Translations under genes and position numbers: made by a program | Assembly: GCF_016902575.1 (NCBI RefSeq) | Contig: NZ_JACSNZ010000001.1 | Coordinates: 1-64,000, forward strand | Direction of reading: 5' to 3' | Length of the DNA: 64,000 nucleotides | DNA from: Pseudoflavonifractor capillosus | Lineage (GTDB): Bacteria; Bacillota; Clostridia; Oscillospirales; Oscillospiraceae | Part shown: positions 58,197 to 64,000 of the stretch, in pieces | Layout of the letters: every line of letters begins with the position of its first letter | Position numbering within the stretch: position 1 is the first letter of the stretch | Notes under the pieces: generated by a model | Seen by the model: only the letters and a program-made list of their open reading frames with translations | What the model was told of the DNA's origin: nothing | Database searches by the model: none

Positions 58197-60389
58197 TTGA
58201 AGAAATCTATGCTTCTGGCGATGCCGATGCTGACGGCATCGCCGGAGATGAAAGAAGTGGCGATAGCGGACGAGCCCAAGAAGGAAAAAACTTACTGGGG
58301 CCATACGCGCATGATCCGCAAGTATCGTTTGTATATGAACTGCGTGATCCAGGACGGCATCCTCAAAGCGGCTTTCTACTTGCCTGATCACTTGCGCCTG
58401 GATGGGGACAAGCCCGCCTATGAGGTGTTCCTTGACAAAGAAAATCGCCAGTTTCTCACCTATGACCATTTAGAAAAGAAATGGCGTGACGCGAAACTGG
58501 ATCGGCTGGAATGGCCTGGTGATGCTTACTACACCACATGCTGGGCTGGCAAAGAGGACGAGGATCTGGTGCAGGCATATTTTTCCGGCGAGCGCGGTGG
58601 CGCCCTCGGCATTCTCGATTTTCAACGGAATGTGCGGGATGAGCAGCTGGATCGGCACCACAAACGGATTACCGACCCGTGGGACCAGGATCTGGCGCAG
58701 GTTCCGGAATTGCCGAAAGATTGGAGGCGTTGGGCCGACAAGGTGGCCGTGCGGGAAAATTTTATATTTTACCACTACAAGCGCGGCGGCGCAAAAACCG
58801 GCTACTGCACCTTCTGCGGGAAGGAGGTGCCCATTTCCGGGCACCCCTACCACAACAAAGAGGGACGCTGTACCCGCTGTCGGCATCCTGTGGTGTTCAA
58901 GGCATTGGGACGCGCAGGCTATTTCCAAACAGATAAGTATTATGCCTATCTGATCCAGCGGTGCAAGGATGGTTTTGTTATCCGGGAATTCTGGGCGAAC
59001 AGGACCTACCGAAAGGACAGGCTGCCACACAGCGAGCCTTATTGGCATGAGTTCCGGCGTTCGATTTATGACCACAGCGGCGAGGTCCGTTCCTATTACT
59101 GGGGAATGTACTGCCAGCGGGAAACGCGGTGGATCGCAGGGAGCCCTTGCTATTACTCCTATGCTGGCGATCAGGCCGGCCGGGTGTACGGGAAAACTTT
59201 GCCCAGTCTGGAGAAAAATGAACTTCGCCATACCGGCTTGGCCGAGTGGATACGCAGCCATCCGGACACCGACCCCGAAAAATATCTGGCGGTTTGGAAA
59301 CGGCTTCCCCAGATGGAGCAGATTTGGAAAGCTGGACTTCCCCGGCTGGCAGCGGAGTGCTTCCGTTTCTGCGATAATGTGCGGAAATTGGTGCTGCATC
59401 CGGACGAGCCGGGATTGATCCGCGCTTTGGGCCTGGACGCCCAGAAATTCCGCCGCCTGCGCCAGTTGGACGGAGACACAGAGACCTTGGCCTGGCTGCA
59501 GCTTGAAAAAAAGACGGGCCAGCGCATACCTGATGAAATGCTGCATTGGTTCCAAAAGGAACGGATCAGCGCAAAAGATCTGCTGTTTATTGCAGACCGC
59601 ATGAGCCTGGTTCAAATCAAAAATTATTTGCAGCGGCAAAAACAGTATTTTGATGGCAGCTGCCAGCAGGCGCTGACCACCTGGCAGGACTATTTTGCTA
59701 TGGCAGAACGGCTGCACTATGACACCAGTGATGAGATCGTCTACCGCGTACGCAAACTGCGTCAGCGGCACGATGAGCTGGTTCTCCAGAGTGAAGCTGG
59801 GAGTCTGGAGGAACAGGCAGAGAAAATGGCGGCGAAATATCCCCATGTCGATGCTATCTGCATGGAGCTGCAGAAAAAATATGCCTACACCGATGAAGAA
59901 TACACGGTGATCGCGCCCCAAAACATCTTCGAGATCATCAAAGAGGGGCGGATGCTTCATCACTGTGTCGGCAATGATGGCGCCGGCGAGCGGTACTATG
60001 ACCGCATGGAACGCCGGGAAAGCTTCATCATGTTCCTACGCCGGACGGAGGAACCGGAAGACCCCTATTACACGCTGGAAATCGAGCCGGATGGTACCGT
60101 GCGGCAGAAGCGCACCCTGTTTGACCGTCAACATGAGGACATCGAACAGGCGACGGAATTTCTGCTCAAATGGCAGAAGGTCATAGCGGCCCGCCTTACC
60201 GGCCGCGACCTGAAGCTGGCTGAGCGGAGCCGTGAGCTGCGGAAGGAGGAATTCATCCAGATGCAGAAAGACCGTGTGATCATTCACACCGGGCATCTTG
60301 CCGGCCGTCTGCTGGCAGAGGTGCTGCTGGCCGATTTGATGGAAAATACGGAAGTCATGCAGCCGCAGGCACTCCCTGCTGCCGCGTGA
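58197..60389 (+). CDS. PcfJ-like protein
   Basis: A 730-residue protein with the C-terminal PcfJ signature: MLHHCVGNDGAGERYYDRME (about 585-605) and ESFIMFLRRTEEPEDPYYTL. The N-terminal part carries a zinc-ribbon-like CTFCGKE-CTRCRH pair (about 204-228). PcfJ-like proteins are common on ICEs and conjugative plasmids; their biochemical role is not established, though the HHC motif and folds suggest a nuclease or nucleotide-handling activity as a possibility only. TTG 58197 is used (KKSMLLAMPML follows), with ATG 58209 as alternative; GGACGGTGA lies upstream. Confidence 0.82.
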   Translation: MKKSMLLAMPMLTASPEMKEVAIADEPKKEKTYWGHTRMIRKYRLYMNCVIQDGILKAAFYLPDHLRLDGDKPAYEVFLDKENRQFLTYDHLEKKWRDAKLDRLEWPGDAYYTTCWAGKEDEDLVQAYFSGERGGALGILDFQRNVRDEQLDRHHKRITDPWDQDLAQVPELPKDWRRWADKVAVRENFIFYHYKRGGAKTGYCTFCGKEVPISGHPYHNKEGRCTRCRHPVVFKALGRAGYFQTDKYYAYLIQRCKDGFVIREFWANRTYRKDRLPHSEPYWHEFRRSIYDHSGEVRSYYWGMYCQRETRWIAGSPCYYSYAGDQAGRVYGKTLPSLEKNELRHTGLAEWIRSHPDTDPEKYLAVWKRLPQMEQIWKAGLPRLAAECFRFCDNVRKLVLHPDEPGLIRALGLDAQKFRRLRQLDGDTETLAWLQLEKKTGQRIPDEMLHWFQKERISAKDLLFIADRMSLVQIKNYLQRQKQYFDGSCQQALTTWQDYFAMAERLHYDTSDEIVYRVRKLRQRHDELVLQSEAGSLEEQAEKMAAKYPHVDAICMELQKKYAYTDEEYTVIAPQNIFEIIKEGRMLHHCVGNDGAGERYYDRMERRESFIMFLRRTEEPEDPYYTLEIEPDGTVRQKRTLFDRQHEDIEQATEFLLKWQKVIAARLTGRDLKLAERSRELRKEEFIQMQKDRVIIHTGHLAGRLLAEVLLADLMENTEVMQPQALPAAA

Positions 60390-60453
60390 GACAGGTTCAA
60401 CGGCCGGGCGTCTTTCGGGGCGTCCGGCCCACTTTATAGAATGGAGGTCTTAG

Positions 60454-60936
60454 ATGGGGAGAAAACGATTTGAGTACGAGATACGCGGTTACAGGTATGC
60501 GCCTGAGAGTTTCCGGGCTTTTAAAGGATTGCCGGGGCAGAAAATGGAGCAGATCTCGTTGTCGGGTGAACAGCGTCGGAAAATGGGCTATCTCTGTATG
60601 ACCCAAGGCGGCAAGGCTGGTGTAGCCTATGTAAAGCACATCGAGCGGGAGCGGGAACACAAGTGCCGGCGGTACATGACCTATGGCTTTCTTCTCAAAG
60701 ACGAGCCGCATCGGTATGTGTATTGCTCCAATCTTCGGTGTAGAGAGTGTGACACGCCCAAAGAGCGCCTGCGTATCCTGCGCCTCTACCGGGAACATCT
60801 GGCCCAGAACGACGGGCGTATTGAACAGAGTACCGAATGTGAGTTTGACGGAAATTTCCGCCCGGTTCATGTGCGGAAAAATTATGTGGTTGCCGACTTG
60901 AGCCGGCCGGTTGTGGTCTGGCTCTATGTGGCGTGA
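60454..60936 (+). CDS. Unknown element protein (160 aa)
   Basis: A 160-residue protein starting MGRKRFEYEIRGYRYAPESF. It is rich in Arg, Lys, Tyr and Cys, with a possible metal-binding pair in YCSNLRCRECDTP (about 90-102). The overall charge is strongly basic. ATGGAGG lies before the ATG. A hairpin GGCCGGGCG/CGTCCGGCC (60409-60437) lies between it and the PcfJ-like gene. No family recognised; nucleic acid binding is possible from composition. Confidence 0.65.
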   Translation: MGRKRFEYEIRGYRYAPESFRAFKGLPGQKMEQISLSGEQRRKMGYLCMTQGGKAGVAYVKHIEREREHKCRRYMTYGFLLKDEPHRYVYCSNLRCRECDTPKERLRILRLYREHLAQNDGRIEQSTECEFDGNFRPVHVRKNYVVADLSRPVVVWLYVA

Positions 60937-60947
60937 AAGGAGAAAAA

Positions 60948-61172
60948 ATGAAACAGCTTGGCAATTTGGCCGTGGTCTGTGCCCAGCGCCCTGATGTGTT
61001 GATGCAGATTTATGGCAGCGAGGTAAGCGTTCATGTGGGAGAAGGACCGGAACGGGCCGTCCTCTCCACAAAATGGGATGATGATGAGACGATCCAGAGC
61101 ATCATCCGGGAACTGAATTTTGGGCGGTATGCTTCTGGCAGCCAGCAGCGCAGGAAGGAGGGTGCCGCATGA
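60948..61172 (+). CDS. Small unknown protein (74 aa)
   Basis: A 74-residue protein (MKQLGNLAVVCAQRPDVLMQ onward) with alternating hydrophobic strands, a VLSTKWDDDETIQSIIRELN helix and a basic tail. GAAAGGAG precedes the ATG 11 bases after the previous stop. Its stop overlaps the next start by four bases. No family recognised. Confidence 0.65.
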   Translation: MKQLGNLAVVCAQRPDVLMQIYGSEVSVHVGEGPERAVLSTKWDDDETIQSIIRELNFGRYASGSQQRRKEGAA

Positions 61173-61489
61173 TCAAAAATCTCAATCAGCTCAAGCGCAC
61201 ACTGCGGCCAGGCGTGCGTCTGGAAGTCACCGGCCATTGCCGCCCTTCCTGTATCGGGCAGCTGCGGGAGGTCACATGGGTCAACACCCAGGGATTTTAC
61301 ACTAAAACGCTGAACCCGCCTGATCCCCGAATCAATGCGGGAAATGACGGACGCGGCGCCATCCTCTGGTGGGGGGCCGCGCGTACCTGGGAATTTGAAG
61401 ATGGGGTGTGCAAGTCGTACACCTATGGTGAACATACGGCGGAGACGCTGATTATGGCGTTCCGTGTTTTAGAAGAGGAGGCGGTCTGA
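61169..61489 (+). CDS. Small unknown protein (106 aa)
   Basis: A 106-residue protein beginning MIKNLNQLKRTLRPGVRLEV and containing SYTYGEHTAETLIMAFRVLE near the end. The N-terminal KNLNQLKRTLRPG pattern occurs in several phage/ICE small proteins of unknown function. ATG 61169 overlaps the previous stop, and its stop overlaps the ligase start. Translational coupling is likely. Confidence 0.65.
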   Translation: MIKNLNQLKRTLRPGVRLEVTGHCRPSCIGQLREVTWVNTQGFYTKTLNPPDPRINAGNDGRGAILWWGAARTWEFEDGVCKSYTYGEHTAETLIMAFRVLEEEAV

Positions 61490-63510
61490 TGGATCAGAAT
61501 TTGATGAAAAGGCAGCGGGAACTGACCGACCGGCTCAACCGCTACCGCAATGAGTATTACAACCTCAACAGCCCCAGCGTCAGCGATGCTGTCTATGACC
61601 GGCTGTTTGAGGAACTGCAGGCCCTGGAAAAACAAACGGGTATCCAGATGGCGAACTCGCCCACCAGCACCGTGGGCTACCCGGCGGTCAGCAAGCTGGA
61701 AAAAACGAATCACCCGATCCCTCTGCTGTCCCTGGACAAAGTGAAGAATACGGAGGAATTGTGCCGCTTTATGGGTGAGCATCAGGTGATGTTCATGCTT
61801 AAACTGGACGGTCTGACCATCAAGCTGACCTATGAGGGCGGCAAGCTGGTGGAGGCGGCCACCCGGGGCGACGGCGATGTGGGCGAGATCGTGACCCACA
61901 ACACCCGCGCCATCAGCGGAATTCCGGCACATATCCAATACGAAGACCGTCTGGTGGTCACCGGCGAGGCGTTCATCCGCCCCAGCGACTTTGAGCAGCT
62001 GAAAACCACTCTGGTGGACGGCGACGGGAAACCCTATAAAAACGGCCGTAACCTGGCGGCCGGCTCGGTGCGCCTGTTTGACGCCGGGGCCTGCCTGGGA
62101 CGGCGCCTGATGTTCATGCCGTTCAATGTGCTGGAGGGTATGGAGGAAGTGCCCCGCAAATCGGAGCGCCTCAAGGCGCTGCGGCCGCTGGGCTTTCTGC
62201 CCTGCAAGTACATGGTCACCAAGCGCCCTCTGACGCAGGAGGAAACCGAGGAAGGTATCCGGCAGCTCAAGCAGTATGCGGCAGACGCTGACATTCCCAT
62301 CGACGGTATCGTTATCACCTACAACGACATCGCCCTGTCCAAAAGCTGCGGGCGCACAGGCCATCACTACAAGGACGGCCTTGCCTTCAAATTTGAGGAT
62401 GACTTGTTCCAGACAAAACTCCAGGTGATCGAATGGACGCCTGGCCGCACCGGTGAGATCGCCCCGGTTGCCATTTTTGAGCCGGTGGAGATCGATGGCT
62501 GCGAGGTGTCCAGAGCCAGCCTGCACAACCTGTCCTTTATCGAGGATCTGGAATTGGCACCGGGCTGCCGTATCCTGGTGAGCAAGCGGAACATGATCAT
62601 TCCCCATGTGGAGGAAAACCTGGACCGGGGCAATTTTTCCCTGGATGCCGTGATCCCGCACCAGTGCCCCTGCTGCGGGGAGCCGACCAGAATCCACGAA
62701 ACCAAAGGTCGCGGCGAAGACGGCGAGGAACGGATCATCAGGACCCTGTTCTGCGACAATGCCGCCTGCGAGACCCGGCGCCTCAAGCAGTTCGTCCATT
62801 TTGTGAGCAAAAAGGCCATGAACATTGAGGGACTGTCAGAGGGAACGCTGGAAAAGCTGATCGGCCGCGGCTGGATTCACAGCTATCTGGACATCTACCG
62901 TCTGGACCAGCATAGGGACGAGATCATCCGGATGGACGGCTTTGGCGAAAAATCCTGGCAGCGTCTCTGGGACGCCATCCAGCAGAGCCGCAACACCACT
63001 TTCGAGCGGTATGTCATCGCTATGGACATCCCGATGGTCGGCAATACCGCCAGCAGAGCCCTTTGCCGGGAATTTCACGGCAGCCTGGATGAATTCCGGG
63101 ATGCCGTCTATGGAGGCTATGACTTCCGGCAGCTCCCGGACTTTGGGGAGACGCTGCACAACAACATTCAGGAATGGTTCAACGAGGAAGAAAATTTCTG
63201 TATTTGGGAGGAATTGCAGATGATGATGAACATTCAGAAACCGGCGGAGGCCGGTAACCAGACCGCCAAACAGGACAATCCTTTTTCCGGCATGACCGTT
63301 GTGGTAACTGGAAAGGTTGAGCCCTACACCCGCGACGAGATGAACAGCCTGATCGCCTCGCTGAGGGCGGTGGCCGGCAGTTCGGTGACCCGCAAGACCA
63401 ACTATCTGGTCTGCGGCGAGAAAGCCGGCAGTAAGCTGTCCAAAGCGCGGGAACTGGGTATCCCGGTGCTGACGCCGAAAGAATTTTTCCGTATGGCTGG
63501 TGTGGCTTAA
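61489..63510 (+). CDS. ligA: NAD-dependent DNA ligase (element-borne)
   Basis: A 673-residue LigA with all domains: Ia (YYNLNSPSVSDAVYDRLF), adenylation domain with K105 in LKLDGLTIKL, OB fold (about 315-395), a Cys4 zinc finger (CPCCGEP and LFCDNAACE), helix-hairpin-helix repeats (about 425-555) and a C-terminal BRCT domain (FSGMTVVVTGKVEPYTRDEM). It seals nicks in duplex DNA with NAD. ATG 61489 overlaps the stop upstream. The host must have its own ligA elsewhere, so this is a second ligase, presumably for element replication or recombination. Identity to the host copy cannot be tested here. Confidence 0.95.
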   Translation: MDQNLMKRQRELTDRLNRYRNEYYNLNSPSVSDAVYDRLFEELQALEKQTGIQMANSPTSTVGYPAVSKLEKTNHPIPLLSLDKVKNTEELCRFMGEHQVMFMLKLDGLTIKLTYEGGKLVEAATRGDGDVGEIVTHNTRAISGIPAHIQYEDRLVVTGEAFIRPSDFEQLKTTLVDGDGKPYKNGRNLAAGSVRLFDAGACLGRRLMFMPFNVLEGMEEVPRKSERLKALRPLGFLPCKYMVTKRPLTQEETEEGIRQLKQYAADADIPIDGIVITYNDIALSKSCGRTGHHYKDGLAFKFEDDLFQTKLQVIEWTPGRTGEIAPVAIFEPVEIDGCEVSRASLHNLSFIEDLELAPGCRILVSKRNMIIPHVEENLDRGNFSLDAVIPHQCPCCGEPTRIHETKGRGEDGEERIIRTLFCDNAACETRRLKQFVHFVSKKAMNIEGLSEGTLEKLIGRGWIHSYLDIYRLDQHRDEIIRMDGFGEKSWQRLWDAIQQSRNTTFERYVIAMDIPMVGNTASRALCREFHGSLDEFRDAVYGGYDFRQLPDFGETLHNNIQEWFNEEENFCIWEELQMMMNIQKPAEAGNQTAKQDNPFSGMTVVVTGKVEPYTRDEMNSLIASLRAVAGSSVTRKTNYLVCGEKAGSKLSKARELGIPVLTPKEFFRMAGVA

Positions 63511-63537
63511 CACGCCGGGTCATCAAAGTTTGACAAT

Positions 63538-63565
63538 GGGGAGAGGGCTGTCTGAGGCCCTCCCC
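63538..63565 (+). terminator. Hairpin after element ligase
   Basis: GGGGA-AGGGC pairs with GGCCCTCCCC (one bulge), followed by a T-rich but interrupted run. Weak terminator or a stabilising 3' hairpin. Confidence 0.4.
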
Positions 63566-63591
63566 TTATGATTTTTATGGAGGATATGCAA

Positions 63592-63816
63592 ATGGAGAAA
63601 CACTATTTTGTTCCTGTTATCAATCGCATTTACACCAACCGCAATGACAAGCAATACCGCTGCACCGGCTTTGTGGAGGGCAGCTGCCCGTGGGAAACGG
63701 TAGCCTATTTTACAAGGCTGTCCGACGGCTGGAGCCTGGCCGCACACGGCCCCCAAATCTATGAAGACGGGACGATTGAATGGAACTATTCTACCGGCGG
63801 GCATTGGCCGCAGTAA
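63592..63816 (+). CDS. Small unknown protein (74 aa)
   Basis: A 74-residue protein (MEKHYFVPVINRIYTNRNDK at the start; aromatic-rich, ending GGHWPQ). ATG 63592 is chosen because GGAGG lies 8 bases upstream; three earlier in-frame ATGs (63568, 63577, 63586) flank that site. No family recognised. The next gene follows after 16 bases. Confidence 0.6.
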   Translation: MEKHYFVPVINRIYTNRNDKQYRCTGFVEGSCPWETVAYFTRLSDGWSLAAHGPQIYEDGTIEWNYSTGGHWPQ

Positions 63817-63832
63817 AAAGGAGGGAAATGTT

Positions 63833-64000
63833 GTGAACCAAGAAATCATACCGACATACAGTGCCTACCAGAAGGTCATTGACCTTACGCTGTATCATGC
63901 CTTTGCGGAGCTGATCGTACAGATGGCGCAGGACGATGAGGAGAGAATCCTTTACCGTCAGCAGGAAGTGAGACAGATCTGGCAGAGAGATCAGAATGTT
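63833..64000 (+). CDS. Unknown element protein, 5' part (runs off window)
   Basis: A reading frame of 56 codons open to the window edge, starting GTG at 63833 behind AAAAGGAGGG (8-base spacing): MNQEIIPTYSAYQKVIDLTL and an acidic/basic helical continuation (QMAQDDEERILYRQQEVRQI). Too short to assign; the helical pattern suggests a small regulatory or structural protein. Confidence 0.5.
   Translation, partial: MNQEIIPTYSAYQKVIDLTLYHAFAELIVQMAQDDEERILYRQQEVRQIWQRDQNV

Larger units (their letters stand above)
46056..64000. mobile_element. Integrated mobile element (ICE / mobilizable island), left end to window edge
   Basis: Directly after lysS the gene content changes from housekeeping genes to a Tn916-type integrase and excisionase, relaxase fragments, oriT-like hairpins, an AT-richer cargo gene and a dense plus-strand module with exonuclease, helicase, primase, PcfK/PcfJ-like proteins and DNA ligase. 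Int is transcribed toward the lysS junction, as usual for the attL end. Conserved gene 3' ends are frequent integration targets, so lysS or its downstream flank is the presumed site. The right end, transfer genes and attR lie outside the window. The exact left boundary between 46056 and about 46120 cannot be set from one end. Confidence 0.85.

Noticed and set aside
60390-60453. Hairpin GGCCGGGCG/CGTCCGGCC after the PcfJ-like gene as a terminator
   Set aside because: No U-run follows and the downstream gene continues the same dense run, so it is probably a processing or stability hairpin.
46056-64000. CRISPR array or phage structural genes in the mobile element
   Set aside because: No regularly spaced repeats and no capsid, portal, terminase or tail genes were seen; the gene set fits an ICE or mobilizable island better than a prophage.

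Overview
The window is a GC-rich (roughly 60%) stretch of a spore-forming, anaerobic Firmicute of the Clostridia, most like an Oscillospiraceae gut bacterium (Flavonifractor / Pseudoflavonifractor / Lawsonibacter / Intestinimonas type). This placement is inferred from gene content and order, not from a search. The indicators are the complete spoIIIAA-AH sporulation operon behind a sigma-E-like promoter, a flavodiiron protein for oxygen or NO defence, pyruvate phosphate dikinase, LL-diaminopimelate aminotransferase (DapL), a Tyr T-box leader, and the clostridial nusB-xseA-xseB-ispA-dxs-tlyA-nadK-argR-recN string.

Layout. 1-200: a tRNA 3'-end-like remnant and two hairpins, probably the edge of another element lying to the left. 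214-10978: degV plus a small membrane protein, the flavodiiron protein, a LytTR two-component pair followed by two ABC exporter half-subunits, a frameshifted DUF1273 gene, duplicated XRE regulators with palindromic operators, a cysteine desulfidase/serine dehydratase-like enzyme and small membrane proteins. 11057-18130: ppdK (minus strand), then glnA with an ANTAR regulator, dapF and dapL. 18194-22978: spoIIIA operon. 23086-34435: asp23, then one long housekeeping run from nusB through recN to a HAD phosphatase. 34432-36895: Tyr T-box, EamA transporter and tyrS. 36907-40643: divergent asd-dapA-dapB-aroD operon (lysine/DAP and shikimate). 40788-46055: queA-tgt, yajC, a TIGR04086-like membrane protein, greA-lysS.

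From about 46056 to the right edge lies an integrated mobile element, seemingly an ICE or mobilizable island, inserted just after lysS. It carries a Tn916-type integrase and excisionase, scrambled relaxase fragments around oriT-like hairpins, and an AT-richer ICMT-family methyltransferase as cargo. A strong promoter then drives a highly structured leader RNA of about 310 nt with two successive terminator structures, followed by a long, tightly packed plus-strand module: YqaJ-type exonuclease, RecD2-like helicase, an annealing-protein-like gene, CHC2/toprim primase, PcfK-like, DUF7666-like and PcfJ-like proteins, several small unknown proteins and a complete NAD-dependent DNA ligase. The module looks like a self-supplied DNA processing kit for the element. 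It runs off the right end, so its transfer genes and right attachment site are not visible.

Genes without a recognisable function are labelled as such. Functional names rest on motif and family recognition by eye; no database search was possible. The most promising undescribed items are the structured leader RNA (49530-49841) with the module it precedes, and two genes whose TTG start codons sit inside the U-tract of an upstream terminator, with the terminator's 3' arm serving as Shine-Dalgarno sequence.
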